Assembly: GCF_900129835.1 (NCBI RefSeq)
Contig: NZ_FQXA01000003.1
Span: forward strand, 372,001 to 436,000
DNA from: Stutzerimonas xanthomarina DSM 18231
GTDB taxonomy: Bacteria > Pseudomonadota > Gammaproteobacteria > Pseudomonadales > Pseudomonadaceae
DNA: 64,000 nt
Direction of reading: 5' to 3'
The notes beneath the pieces were generated by a model. The model did not search any database. It was not told the DNA's origin and was given only the letters and a program-made list of their open reading frames with translations. Positions 1 to 8,841 of this stretch are shown here, piece by piece; position 1 is the first letter of the stretch, and every line of letters starts with the position of its first letter. Both the position numbers and the translations under genes were made by a program.

Positions 1-508
1 CCCACAGCTCATCGTCCAGCCCATCGCCTTGGAGCATTGGCCCTGGCTGACGGACGGCTGGTCGGCAATCTCGCGCCTGGATGTATTTCGGGCAGTTGCC
101 GAACGACTGCACCACCGCAACACTGAAGCCCTGGGCATCGCTTACGACGATTCGCCCGTTCATCCGGTTGCGCCGACGGGTCGGCCACTCCAGCCCCAGC
201 AAACCGACCATGGCGCTGGGGTGTAACAATGGCGCAATCGGATCGTCAGCCTGCGCGTTGGCACCGACGCAAAGCAGTTCAGGATGTGGCGACCAAGCGA
301 ACCCGGTCGTCCCCCAGAGCACCGATGCATGAGGCTGCCCTTCCCTGTCCACCGCCGCGACCAGCAGCGCAGGCAACTGAGCGAAGAATTCGCAATGTTG
401 ATCGGGCATGAACGAGCGGATCATCCGGCTGCCGATCTGCTCGGCTTTTTCACGCACGCCGGCACGGCTCTGCACCCATTGCTCACCGGCATGGAAGGGA
501 CTGCTCAT
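1..508 (-). CDS. Pyridoxamine 5'-phosphate oxidase-like flavin protein (3' end outside window)
   Basis: An open frame starts at the ATG ending at 508 and runs off the left edge without a stop, giving 169 residues. The protein begins MSSPFHAGEQWVQ. It contains the PNPOx-like split-barrel core (LLVAAVDREGQPHASVLWG) and the motif FGNCPKYIQ, typical of a PNPOx-like subfamily that is often fused to a C-terminal ferredoxin or FAD reductase module; whether a fusion exists here cannot be seen. It probably binds flavin, with unknown substrate. It lies 11 bases after the glutathione S-transferase gene on the same strand, so the two are likely co-transcribed and under the divergent TetR gene at 1272. 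Confidence 0.75.
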   Translation of the reverse strand, partial: MSSPFHAGEQWVQSRAGVREKAEQIGSRMIRSFMPDQHCEFFAQLPALLVAAVDREGQPHASVLWGTTGFAWSPHPELLCVGANAQADDPIAPLLHPSAMVGLLGLEWPTRRRNRMNGRIVVSDAQGFSVAVVQSFGNCPKYIQARDCRPAVRQPGPMLQGDGLDDELW

Positions 509-519
509 GATCGCCGCTC

Positions 520-1119
520 CTATTCCAGGCCCGGCATGCCGACGTAGCCCGGCAGCTCGCGAATGCGTGAACACCACGCCCGTACTGCCGGGTAAGGCGC
601 CAGATCGATACCACCTTCGGGGGCCAATGCCGCGTAGGGGTATACGGCGATGTCGGCGATGGTTGGCACCGCTGTTTCAGCCAGCCAGGTGTGTTCGACG
701 AGCTGCTGCTCGAGCAACTGCATGACCGCCAGCGCACGTTCTGAGGTCAAGGCTTCGTCGATCGGCCGGCCGAACAAGCGCGCCACTCGAGCAGTAGCCG
801 GGCCATGCTGCATTTCGTTGGCGGCGAAACTCAGCCAACCAACGATGCGCGCCTGCGTCTGTGCATCTGACGCAAACCAGGCCTCATCGGCATAACGCCG
901 CGCCAGATAGACAAGAATGGCCTGCGAGTCGATCACCCGCACATCCCCATCCTCAAGCACCGGGATCTGCCCGCGCGGATTGATCGCTAGAAACGGCGGT
1001 TGCTTGTGCTCGCCCTTCAGCAGATTTACCGGAACCACCTCAGCCGCTTGACCGATCAGGCTAAGGAACAGGCGCGCCTTGTAGCAGTTACCGGACAGGG
1101 TCAGATCGTAGAGTTTCAT
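520..1119 (-). CDS. Glutathione S-transferase family protein
   Basis: The 199-residue product has a normal length for a cytosolic GST. An N-terminal thioredoxin-like domain (about residues 1-78) contains the cis-proline segment GQIPVLEDGD and the glutathione-binding DSQAI motif. An all-helical C-terminal domain follows. It should conjugate or otherwise use glutathione on electrophiles in the cytoplasm; the substrate is not predictable. AAGGAG sits about 8 bases before the ATG. It is first in a two-gene unit with the flavin protein and is divergent from a TetR gene, with an inverted-repeat operator between them, suggesting induction by a toxic small molecule. Confidence 0.88.
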   Translation of the reverse strand: MKLYDLTLSGNCYKARLFLSLIGQAAEVVPVNLLKGEHKQPPFLAINPRGQIPVLEDGDVRVIDSQAILVYLARRYADEAWFASDAQTQARIVGWLSFAANEMQHGPATARVARLFGRPIDEALTSERALAVMQLLEQQLVEHTWLAETAVPTIADIAVYPYAALAPEGGIDLAPYPAVRAWCSRIRELPGYVGMPGLE

Positions 1120-1173
1120 CGTGTCGCTCCTTCACAATGATAGGGGGGCGGGTGAAGCACGACTGGATAATAG

Positions 1174-1187
1174 ACAGACCTGTCTGT
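1174..1187. promoter_or_regulatory. Palindromic TetR-type operator
   Basis: ACAGACCTGTCTGT is a perfect 6+2+6 inverted repeat. It lies in the 152-base gap between the divergent GST and TetR genes, 55 bases from the GST start. Its length and position suit binding by a TetR dimer that represses one or both directions. That it is bound by the adjacent regulator is inferred. Confidence 0.6.
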
Positions 1188-1224
1188 ACACTTCAAGCAC
1201 ATTTTTTCGCCTGGATGGCGATTG

Positions 1225-1246
1225 GTGGGAACAGAGCCGCTCCCAC
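1225..1246. repeat. Short inverted repeat, REP-like
   Basis: GTGGGA and TCCCAC flank a 10-base loop containing GAGCCGC. Similar short GC-rich hairpins are common between genes in Pseudomonas. Here it sits 26 bases before the TetR start, so it may also lie in that gene's leader. No second full copy was recognised in the window. Confidence 0.35.
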
Positions 1247-1271
1247 ATAATGGCCATCTGAGGAGACCTAC

Positions 1272-1832
1272 ATGGCAACGAACAAGCGCGATCTGTTGCT
1301 CAGCACTGCCGAGCGGCTGTTCTACACAGAGGGTTATCACGCCACGGGCATCGATCGGATTCTCAGCGAATCTGGCGTGGCCAAGATGACGCTGTACAAG
1401 CACTTCAGATCCAAGGAAGAGCTGATTCTGGCGGTACTGGACGCGCGACAGCAGCCAATGCTCGAGCGCCTACGCGAAGCATGCGACAAGCTGCCGCCAC
1501 GCAAAGCGCTGCTCGGCGTTTTCGAAGGATTGAACACGATGATTAACAGCCCCAGCGCGTTCTGTGGCTGCCTGTTCATCAATGCCGCCGCCGAATATCA
1601 CGACCGCGATCACCCTATTCACCAGCGCTCGGCGGCGTACAAGGCACAGTTTCAGACCCACCTGCGCGAATTGCTCGAAGCGCTCGATGCACCGCAGCCA
1701 GCGCAGCTTGCACGTCAATTGCAATTTTTGGTCGAGGGTGCGCTGAGCATGGCGCACATCGAGGGGCCTGCCGACCAGGCGCTGCTGGCCAAGGCGGCGG
1801 CTGACAAATTGCTGCAAGCCGCCGGCATCTGA
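1272..1832 (+). CDS. TetR/AcrR family transcriptional regulator
   Basis: 186 residues. The N-terminal helix-turn-helix region (about 5-52) carries the typical pattern GIDRILSESGVAKMTLYKHF. The remaining helical domain would bind the ligand. GAGGAG precedes the ATG. The gene is divergent from the GST/flavin-protein pair with a perfect inverted repeat between, so local repression of that pair and of itself is likely. The ligand cannot be inferred. Confidence 0.88.
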   Translation: MATNKRDLLLSTAERLFYTEGYHATGIDRILSESGVAKMTLYKHFRSKEELILAVLDARQQPMLERLREACDKLPPRKALLGVFEGLNTMINSPSAFCGCLFINAAAEYHDRDHPIHQRSAAYKAQFQTHLRELLEALDAPQPAQLARQLQFLVEGALSMAHIEGPADQALLAKAAADKLLQAAGI

Positions 1833-1843
1833 GCGATGCCGGC
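1821..1843. terminator. Hairpin between convergent genes
   Basis: GCCGGCATC and GATGCCGGC form perfect 9-bp arms around a 5-base loop. The hairpin overlaps the stop codon of the TetR gene and precedes the end of the convergent efflux gene. No run of T follows on either strand, so termination is plausible but not typical. Confidence 0.45.
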
Positions 1844-1852
1844 GATGCGCCC

Positions 1853-4800
1853 TTACACCGCGCGTTCTTCCTTGACCCTGAACCAGGCCGCATAAAGCGC
1901 CGGCAGGAACAACAGCGTCAATGCTGTCGCGACGATCAGGCCGCCCATGATCGCCACCGCCATCGGTCCGAAGAACACACTCCGCGACAATGGAATCATC
2001 GCCAGCACCGAAGCCAAGGCAGTCAGCACGATGGGCCGGAAGCGACGAACCGTGGCGTCGATGATGGCGTTGAAACGATCCTGCCCGGCGCCGATGTCCT
2101 GCTCGATCTGGTCCACCAGAATCACCGAGTTGCGCATGATCATTCCTGATAGCGCGATGGTACCGAGCATCGCGACAAAGCCGAACGGCTTGCCGAACAA
2201 CAGCAGGAACAGCGCAACGCCAATCAGCCCCAGCGGCGCGGTCAGGAACACCATGGCCGAACGTGAGAAGCTCTTGAGTTGCAACATCAGCAGGCTGACC
2301 ACGACGATGACGAACAGTGGCATGCCGGCATTTACCGAGGCCTGACCCCGACTGGAATCCTCCACGGTGCCACCGACTTCCAGCAGATAACCGCTGGGCA
2401 GCGCATCACGAATTTCGCTCAGCGTCGGCTCGATCTGCTGCACCAGCGAAGCCGGCTGCTGCTCGCCATAGATGTCGGCACGCACCGTCACGGTTGGTAG
2501 ACGATTACGATGCCAGATCACGCCCTCCTCAAAGCCGTACTCCAGGGTGGCGACCTGCGACAACGGCACGCTGCGGCCGCTGGCGGTGGGAATTGCCAGG
2601 CTTGGCAGCATCGACAACATCTCGCGCTCGCGGGCGGTGCCGCGCAGCAGGATCTCGATCAGCTCGTTGTCCTCACGGAATTTACCGGCGGTGGCGCCAG
2701 TGAAGGTGCGCTTGAGGAAATTGGACAATTCGACCGTGCTCACCCCAAGCGCTCGTGCGCGATCCTGATCGACGTTCAGCCAGACCACCTTGCTCGGCTC
2801 CTGCCAGTCGAGATGTACGTTGGCGACGTAAGGGTTCTCACGCACCTTGGCCGCCACCTGACGCGCCAGATTGCGTACCACATCGATATGCTCGCCGGTC
2901 ACGCGGAACTGCACCGGATAGCCCACCGGCGGGCCATTTTCCAGCCGGCTGACGCGCCCTCGCAACGTTGGGAAGTCCTCTCTAAGCCGTTCAATCAACC
3001 AGCTGCGCAGGGCTTCGCGCTCCTCGATGCTGTTGGCCAGCACCACGATCTGGGCGAAGCTGGTGGCGGGCAGCTGTTGATCCAGCGGTAGATAGAAACG
3101 CGGCGAACCGTTGCCGACATAGGCAACGTAATTGTTGATGCCGGCGCGCTCCTCAAGCATTTTTTCGAGGCGGTGCACCTCGGTTTCAGTGGCCCTGAGC
3201 GACACGCCTTCGGCCAGCTTCAGGTCGACCATCAGCTCAAGACGGCCTGACGCCGGAAAGAACTGCTGCGGGACGATACGGAACAGTCCGATCGCACCGA
3301 CGAAGAGCATCAGCGTCAACACAATCACCGTCTTGCGCCGGTGCACACACCAACGAATCACACGGCGCACGCGCTGGTAGAACGGCGTCGAATAAGGGTC
3401 GTGGCCGTGGTCGCTGCCGCCGTGCTTTAGCGCATGACGCTTGGCCAGATCCGGCAGCAACTTCTCGCCCAAGAGAGGAACGAACACGACCGCCGCGATC
3501 CATGACGCCACCAGCGCAATGGTCACCACCTGAAAGATCGAACGGGTGTACTCGCCGGTGCTCGACTGCGCAGTGGCGATCGGCAGAAAACCGGCAGCGG
3601 TAATGAGCGTACCTGTGAGCATCGGAAAGGCCGTGCTGGTCCAGGCGTAGCTGGCGGCCTTGAGCCGATCAAAACCCTGCTCCATCTTGATCGCCATCAT
3701 CTCCACCGCGATGATGGCATCGTCCACCATCAGCCCGAGCGCCAGCACCAGCGCGCCCAGCGATATCTTGTGCAGCCCGATGTCGAGGTAGTGCATGGTC
3801 GCGAAGGTCATCGCCAGGACCAGTGGAATCGACAAGGCAACCACCAGCCCAGTGCGCACACCGAGCGAGAAGAAACTCACCAGCAATACGATTGCCAGCG
3901 CTTCGATCAGTACCCGCACGAACTCACCGACACTGGTTTTCACCGCCGCGGGTTGATCGGAGACCTTGCGAAGCTCCATACCAGCTGGAAGCTCCTGCTG
4001 CAGCCGGGCAAATTCGCCCTGCAGCGCCTCCCCCAGCATGAGGATGTCACCGCCGGACTTCATCGACACGGCCAGGCCGATCGCCGGTTCGCCCATGAAG
4101 CGCATGCGTGGCGCAGGCGGATCATTAAAGCCGCGGTAGACATCCGCGACGTCGCCAATACGGAAGGTGCTGCCGGCAACTCGGATGGGAAAGTCGCGAA
4201 TCTCCTTGACCGTCTCGAAGCTGCCGGTGACGCGCAACTGCACACGATCGCTGGGCGTCTCGACGAAGCCTGCCGACATCACCGTATTCTGCGCCTCAAG
4301 TGCCTGTTGCACAGCTTCCAGCGGCACGCCCAGATTAGCCAACTTGACGTTCGATAGCTCGATCCAGATCTTTTCGTCCTGTAGGCCGATCAGCTCGACC
4401 TTGCCTACGTTCTTCACCCGCTGCAGCTGCAGCTGGATGCGGTCGGCGTAATCCTTGAGCACGGCGTAATCGAAGCCCTGCCCGGTCAATGCATAGATGT
4501 TGCCGAACGTGGTGCCGAACTCGTCATTGAAAAAGGGGCCGTGCACACCGGAGGGCAAGGTGTGGCGGATGTCGCCGATCTTCTTCCGAATCTGGTACCA
4601 GAGATCAGGAATCTTCTCGGAGCGCATCGAATCGCGTGCCATGAAGGTCACGTTGGATTCGCCCGGCCGCGAGAAGGACACGATGCGCTCGTACTCGCCG
4701 GTCTCCATTAGCGTCTTTTCGATGCGTTCGGTGACCTGCTGCGAGACTTCTTCGGCGGTCGCACCGGGCCACTGGGTCTGAATCACCATCGCCTTGAAGG

Positions 4801-4927
4801 TAAAGGGTGGGTCTTCGCTCTGACCCAGCTTGCTGTACGAAAGCGCACCCACCACGGCCATCAGCAGCATCAGATAGACAACGATCTGCCGGTTGCCCAG
4901 CGCCCAGGCGGAAAGATTGAAGCGCAT
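1853..4927 (-). CDS. mexK: RND multidrug efflux transporter, MexK-like
   Basis: 1024 residues, the usual size of an inner-membrane RND pump. It has a short cytoplasmic start, a first membrane helix (about 14-35), a large periplasmic loop, a six-helix block containing the proton-relay Asp pair in the LGLMVDDAII segment, a second periplasmic loop, and a second helix block. The N-terminal stretch (GQSEDPPFTFKAMVIQTQWPG) and size closely recall MexK of P. aeruginosa. The pump exports toxic compounds driven by protons. It starts 5 bases after the membrane-fusion gene, with AGGAG before the ATG. No outer-membrane channel gene is present, as in mexJK, which borrows an unlinked channel. Confidence 0.85.
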   Translation of the reverse strand: MRFNLSAWALGNRQIVVYLMLLMAVVGALSYSKLGQSEDPPFTFKAMVIQTQWPGATAEEVSQQVTERIEKTLMETGEYERIVSFSRPGESNVTFMARDSMRSEKIPDLWYQIRKKIGDIRHTLPSGVHGPFFNDEFGTTFGNIYALTGQGFDYAVLKDYADRIQLQLQRVKNVGKVELIGLQDEKIWIELSNVKLANLGVPLEAVQQALEAQNTVMSAGFVETPSDRVQLRVTGSFETVKEIRDFPIRVAGSTFRIGDVADVYRGFNDPPAPRMRFMGEPAIGLAVSMKSGGDILMLGEALQGEFARLQQELPAGMELRKVSDQPAAVKTSVGEFVRVLIEALAIVLLVSFFSLGVRTGLVVALSIPLVLAMTFATMHYLDIGLHKISLGALVLALGLMVDDAIIAVEMMAIKMEQGFDRLKAASYAWTSTAFPMLTGTLITAAGFLPIATAQSSTGEYTRSIFQVVTIALVASWIAAVVFVPLLGEKLLPDLAKRHALKHGGSDHGHDPYSTPFYQRVRRVIRWCVHRRKTVIVLTLMLFVGAIGLFRIVPQQFFPASGRLELMVDLKLAEGVSLRATETEVHRLEKMLEERAGINNYVAYVGNGSPRFYLPLDQQLPATSFAQIVVLANSIEEREALRSWLIERLREDFPTLRGRVSRLENGPPVGYPVQFRVTGEHIDVVRNLARQVAAKVRENPYVANVHLDWQEPSKVVWLNVDQDRARALGVSTVELSNFLKRTFTGATAGKFREDNELIEILLRGTAREREMLSMLPSLAIPTASGRSVPLSQVATLEYGFEEGVIWHRNRLPTVTVRADIYGEQQPASLVQQIEPTLSEIRDALPSGYLLEVGGTVEDSSRGQASVNAGMPLFVIVVVSLLMLQLKSFSRSAMVFLTAPLGLIGVALFLLLFGKPFGFVAMLGTIALSGMIMRNSVILVDQIEQDIGAGQDRFNAIIDATVRRFRPIVLTALASVLAMIPLSRSVFFGPMAVAIMGGLIVATALTLLFLPALYAAWFRVKEERAV

Positions 4928-4932
4928 CCTGA

Positions 4933-6030
4933 TTACTCCTGCGCTGCCAGCTCGACCGGACGGTTGTCACGATCGACCGCCCTCACCGACTGGTTCTCGT
5001 GGAGCATCTGCACGCCAGCCAGGACAACCCAGTCATCCGCTTGCAAGCCTTTGAGGATGGGCACCTGTGTTTCGCCAAAGGCACCGGTTTGCACGGCAAC
5101 GCGCTCCAGCGTGGCGTCCTCCTTTACTCGCCAAACGTAGGCCTTGCCCTGCTCGGCAGTGACCGCCGAAAGCGGCACGGCCAAGGGCACCTCACCGTTG
5201 CTGCGGATCGACACCAGCGCACTCTGCCCCAGCTCGGCAGGCACATCAGAATCGGCGAATGCGACACGCGCCGAATAGGTGCGCGACTGAGGATCGGCAG
5301 CCGGCGACAGCTCGCGAATATGGCCGGGATACTGCTTGCCCGGATGGGACCAGATTTCCACTGAAACCTTCTGACCAACCGAATAGCGGTCCAGCGCCTG
5401 TTCCGGCAAGTTGATCGCCACCTCGCGCTCACCATCGGCAGCCAGGACGAAAGCCGTCTGGCCGGCCGCGACCACCTGCCCCACCTCAACCTGGCGCTGG
5501 GCGATCACCCCTTCGTGAGTGGCGCGCAAAACGGCGTAGCCAACCTGGTTGTTGGCCACATCGAATTCTGCGCGAGCTTGCTGCAGCCGCGCCTGCGCCG
5601 AGCGATAGGCGTTTTCAGAGGAGTCGAATTGCGAGCGGCTGACCAGTTGCCGATCCATCAAGGTCTTGTAGCGCTCATGCTCGGCACGGGCGACCCGGAG
5701 GTTGGCTTCAGCCGCCGCCACCTGAGCACGGATCCCCTCGAGTTGCAGCTGCACATCCTGCGGGTCGAGCTTGGCCAACGGTTGATCCTTGTGTACGCGC
5801 TCGCCGGCTTCGACCATGCGCTCAGTTACCTTCCCGCCGATCCGGAACGCCAGTTCGGGTTCGTAACGCGCATGCACCTCGCCCGGATAGCTTTCAAAGG
5901 CCTCACCGGCGGGCTGTGGCTGAGCCACCATCACGGGGCGCGTCGAGAGCGGCTCAGGCTCGCCATTGCCGCAACCGGCAAGCAAGGCAAAACCAAATAC
6001 ACCGAGGAAGGGCAAGGCATGTCGGAACAC
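4933..6030 (-). CDS. mexJ: RND efflux membrane-fusion lipoprotein, MexJ-like
   Basis: 365 residues. A lipoprotein signal peptide ends in LLAGC, with Cys20 as the lipidation site. A biotinyl/lipoyl-like half, an alpha-helical hairpin rich in Ala, Gln and Glu (about 95-165), a second lipoyl half and a beta-barrel domain follow in the order expected for periplasmic adaptors. It links the RND pump to an outer-membrane channel. It is first in the operon with mexK and divergent from the TetR gene at 6125. MexJ-type is inferred from lengths and arrangement; other TriAB/VexE-type adaptors are possible. Confidence 0.82.
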   Translation of the reverse strand: MFRHALPFLGVFGFALLAGCGNGEPEPLSTRPVMVAQPQPAGEAFESYPGEVHARYEPELAFRIGGKVTERMVEAGERVHKDQPLAKLDPQDVQLQLEGIRAQVAAAEANLRVARAEHERYKTLMDRQLVSRSQFDSSENAYRSAQARLQQARAEFDVANNQVGYAVLRATHEGVIAQRQVEVGQVVAAGQTAFVLAADGEREVAINLPEQALDRYSVGQKVSVEIWSHPGKQYPGHIRELSPAADPQSRTYSARVAFADSDVPAELGQSALVSIRSNGEVPLAVPLSAVTAEQGKAYVWRVKEDATLERVAVQTGAFGETQVPILKGLQADDWVVLAGVQMLHENQSVRAVDRDNRPVELAAQE

Positions 6031-6061
6031 GTCGAATCTCTCTCTGTCGCGAAGCGGGTTC

Positions 6062-6116
6062 TAATACTTATACTGCGCGGTATAGTAAAAATACCGAACT
6101 CACCAGTCTAGTATTA
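6062..6116. promoter_or_regulatory. Cluster of inverted repeats, candidate MexL-type operator
   Basis: The 94-base gap between mexJ and the TetR gene holds TATACTGCGCGGTATA at 6069-6084 (14 of 16 positions symmetric). This is nested within outer arms TAATAC (6062) and GTATTA (6111), and overlaps a further GGTAT/ATACC pair. Several GTAT half-sites at one divergent promoter fit a TetR dimer or pair of dimers covering both promoters. Binding by the neighbouring regulator is inferred. Confidence 0.6.
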
Positions 6117-6124
6117 AAACGCAC

Positions 6125-6778
6125 ATGATAAAGAACCCACCCGCACCCTCTGGCCCGGGCCGTCCGAAGGACCCCGCCAAACGCGAGGCGATCCTGATGG
6201 CCGCTCAGGTGCTGTTTCTCAACAATGGTTACGAAGGCAGCAGCATGGACGCCATCGCGGCCGAAGCCGGTGTCTCGAAGCTCACGCTGTACAGCCACTT
6301 CAAGGACAAGGAAGCGTTGTTCGGCGAGGCGGTGAAGACCACCTGCGAAACACGCCTGCCGCGCCGGCTGTTCGTGCTGGAGGATGGGTGTGAGTTCCGT
6401 TCGGTCCTGCTAGACATTGCCCATGCTTTTCACGAGCTGGTCATCAGCCCCGAATCCATCGGTCTGCACCGGGTGATGGTGGCGATGGCAACGCAGAACC
6501 CGGCCCTGTCGCAGATGTTCTTCGACGCTGGCCCACAGAAGCTATTGGTCGACTTGGAGCAGATGCTCGACCAGGCCCACCAGCGCCAGTTGCTGAACGT
6601 GCCCGAACCGATGCGCGCTGCAGAACATTTCTGTTCATTGATCAAAGGCGTTGCCCATTTCCGTCTGCTGATCGGCTACGCCGAGCAACCGGACGCAGCA
6701 GACATGAAGCGACATGCCGAGGATTGCGTCGATCTGTTCATGCGCGCTTACACCCGCGAGCCTCTTACAGTCGACTGA
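6125..6778 (+). CDS. mexL: TetR family repressor, MexL-like
   Basis: 217 residues. The helix-turn-helix lies at about 25-65 (SSMDAIAAEAGVSKLTLYSHF), followed by an AefR-like ligand domain. MexL of P. aeruginosa is about this long and is likewise divergent from mexJK. It probably represses the efflux operon and itself through the palindromes in the shared intergenic region. The name rests on gene order and general resemblance, not on an alignment. Confidence 0.75.
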   Translation: MIKNPPAPSGPGRPKDPAKREAILMAAQVLFLNNGYEGSSMDAIAAEAGVSKLTLYSHFKDKEALFGEAVKTTCETRLPRRLFVLEDGCEFRSVLLDIAHAFHELVISPESIGLHRVMVAMATQNPALSQMFFDAGPQKLLVDLEQMLDQAHQRQLLNVPEPMRAAEHFCSLIKGVAHFRLLIGYAEQPDAADMKRHAEDCVDLFMRAYTREPLTVD

Positions 6779-6971
6779 AGCAGCAGCTAGGCTCCGCAGC
6801 GGGAACGAGCCCTGCTACAACCGGCCGCCCCGCGCATGCTGCCCAACAACTCCGCAAGCCAACCCGCTTCACACGCCGCAGGGGGCCGTGCGAAAACCAA
6901 ACGCCGAGCACATCGTTGATTTTCCATTGGCCCGGGCCGCGGTAAATGCGCGAGACAAGGCACCCGAGAAT

Positions 6972-6990
6972 GCCTGCCAGAACGGCAGGC
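6972..6990. terminator. Stem-loop after dgt
   Basis: GCCTGCC and GGCAGGC form a perfect 7-bp stem with a 5-base loop, 8 bases beyond the dgt stop codon on the minus strand. It lacks a T run, so intrinsic termination is uncertain. The rest of the gap from 6779 shows nothing else I can identify. Confidence 0.35.
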
Positions 6991-6997
6991 CTGCGCG

Positions 6998-8494
6998 TCA
7001 CAGAGCAGAGAGAACGCGGTATTCGTCCTGTGCCAATTGATCAGTCATGCCGCTGACGAAGTCTTGCAACATGCGGCAGCGGTAGTAGAACTCCCACAAC
7101 GGTTGGTCTTCACGCCTCTCAGGGAGCGTTTTGAGCGACTCGTGGTAGGCCTTTATCAATTGACTGGGCAGCCGCCGCGCGAGCATCTGCAGGTGCGGTT
7201 CGCTGCGGCAGCTGCCTTCGGTCAATGCCTGGAAGGTCGTCGGTGCAACGGACAGCAGTGGCGCATAGGCGTCCAGCAATCCCTGCAGAATCCGGTAGCC
7301 CTGCAGCTGCAGGGTCTCGACTTCGCGATGGCAGAACACGCGGTCCATCGCGACGTCCTTGAACGTCTGCACGATGGCGTTGGGCAGGCTTGCGTCCTCC
7401 AGCAGGGCACGGTCCAGCGTGCCGTCGTACACCGCTTCGATATGCTCGATAAATTGCTGGGCCGCGTGCTGCACCAGCGGATGCACCATGTTCACCCGCA
7501 GCCAGATGAAGAATTCGCCCACCTTGTTGATCGGCTCTTTGGCAGCGCGCGCCTGAGCGTACTCGACCATGCTGCGAAAGCTGCGGCCGGTACTCGCAAT
7601 CAGCTCGTCGGGCGAGCCGTGTTCGGCGAATTTGTCGATCAGCAGCTGTGATAGCTGCTCGATGCTGAAGATGCCCTTCTCGACCGAGTCCTCGATATCG
7701 GCGAGACAATAAGCGATGTCATCGGCTGCCTCCATGATGTACGCAACCGGATGACGCGTGCCTGGCTGCAGACCCAGCGCACTCTGCAAATCTGCGACGA
7801 AAGGCTCCTCCGATAGGTAGAAGCCAGGCTTCTTCAACAGATAGGCACCGGGTGCTCCCTTGGCCGGCTTAGGCGCGTAAGCGGCGCGCACGTACTTCAG
7901 CAGGCCCGCCGTCTGTGTGTAGGTCAGGTTGAGCCGCAGCAGGCTGACCACCAAGCGAATTGCCTGGGCATTGCCTTCGAACCGTTCGAGGTCAACCAGC
8001 ATGCGCTTGCGCAATTCGTTATCGCCCTGCCCGTCAGGAACCGCGGTGTCGAACAAGGAGTTCAGGTGCCGCTTGAACCACTCGCCAATGGCGAACTCGC
8101 CAAAGTGGCCAAACGGCGGGTTACCGATGTCGTGCATCAGGCAGGTCATTTCGACGAGACTTTCCAGCGCACCTTCCAGACCATCCAGGCCATATTGAGC
8201 CGCCCGCGAACCAAGCTGTTTGTACAGAGTGCGCACAATGAAGCGCCCGGTCTGCTGGACCTCCAGCGAATGCGTCAAGCGGCTGCGCACCGCCGCATTG
8301 CGCTCCAGCGGGAACACCTGAGTCTTCTGCTGCAATCGGCGCACGGCAGCGGAATTAATAATGCGGCCGCGATCACTTTCGAGCTGATCGATAATCAGCG
8401 ACAGATCACCTTCGGACGCCTTGAGCCCCGACTCCAGGCGCCCATAAGGCCGTTGACGGGAGAGCTTGTCCTTGAAGTTCACAGACCGCGGCAT
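6998..8494 (-). CDS. dgt: Deoxyguanosinetriphosphate triphosphohydrolase (dGTPase)
   Basis: 498 residues, close to E. coli Dgt. It hydrolyses dGTP to deoxyguanosine and triphosphate, affecting dNTP balance. The HD-domain metal ligands are visible as H75 (RLTHSLEV) and H121-D122 (CLMHDIGNPPFGHFGE). The helical C-terminal part is also family-like. It is a single gene, divergent from a small gene at 8614. dGTPases can also restrict phage by lowering dNTPs, but nothing here shows that role. Confidence 0.93.
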   Translation of the reverse strand: MPRSVNFKDKLSRQRPYGRLESGLKASEGDLSLIIDQLESDRGRIINSAAVRRLQQKTQVFPLERNAAVRSRLTHSLEVQQTGRFIVRTLYKQLGSRAAQYGLDGLEGALESLVEMTCLMHDIGNPPFGHFGEFAIGEWFKRHLNSLFDTAVPDGQGDNELRKRMLVDLERFEGNAQAIRLVVSLLRLNLTYTQTAGLLKYVRAAYAPKPAKGAPGAYLLKKPGFYLSEEPFVADLQSALGLQPGTRHPVAYIMEAADDIAYCLADIEDSVEKGIFSIEQLSQLLIDKFAEHGSPDELIASTGRSFRSMVEYAQARAAKEPINKVGEFFIWLRVNMVHPLVQHAAQQFIEHIEAVYDGTLDRALLEDASLPNAIVQTFKDVAMDRVFCHREVETLQLQGYRILQGLLDAYAPLLSVAPTTFQALTEGSCRSEPHLQMLARRLPSQLIKAYHESLKTLPERREDQPLWEFYYRCRMLQDFVSGMTDQLAQDEYRVLSAL

Positions 8495-8613
8495 GATTCG
8501 AACTCGATAAACGACAGAATCGCGAGCCTAGCGCGGCACAGCAGCTTTACCAAGCGATCAGGCGCCAACTGCCGTGGTCGTTTAGAATCGCCCGCTCAGT
8601 TTGAGGAGCAGCC

Positions 8614-8802
8614 ATGAGCCGGTCGGAGTTTCATCAGCAACATGCCGAGCGTGCGACCGCCGAAGCGCGACGACTACTCGAACAACGACAGGCGCTCGGC
8701 GCCCGCTGGCTAGGCTGGGTCGCAACCGAGCTGTATCAGCTGAAACCGCCAGAATTCGCTGCCATGGTGCGTCGCGAGCTGGTCCGTCTCAACGAAACTT
8801 GA
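8614..8802 (+). CDS. Small conserved-type protein of unknown function
   Basis: 62 residues, mostly predicted helical and charged (AERATAEARRLLEQRQ), with no signal peptide or membrane segment. GAGGAG lies about 6 bases before the ATG, and the frame has normal codon use, so the gene looks real. It lies between dgt and the MOSC gene, 39 bases before the latter, and may be co-transcribed with it. I do not recognise a function. Confidence 0.65.
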   Translation: MSRSEFHQQHAERATAEARRLLEQRQALGARWLGWVATELYQLKPPEFAAMVRRELVRLNET

Positions 8803-8841
8803 AGCCAGCCCCTTTTCACTCATCCAGATCAGAGGGTGCTC

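Noticed and set aside
6998-8494. dGTPase as part of an anti-phage island with the HAM1/SIR2 genes
   Set aside because: It is the ordinary-length housekeeping Dgt, 7 kb away and separated by unrelated genes.
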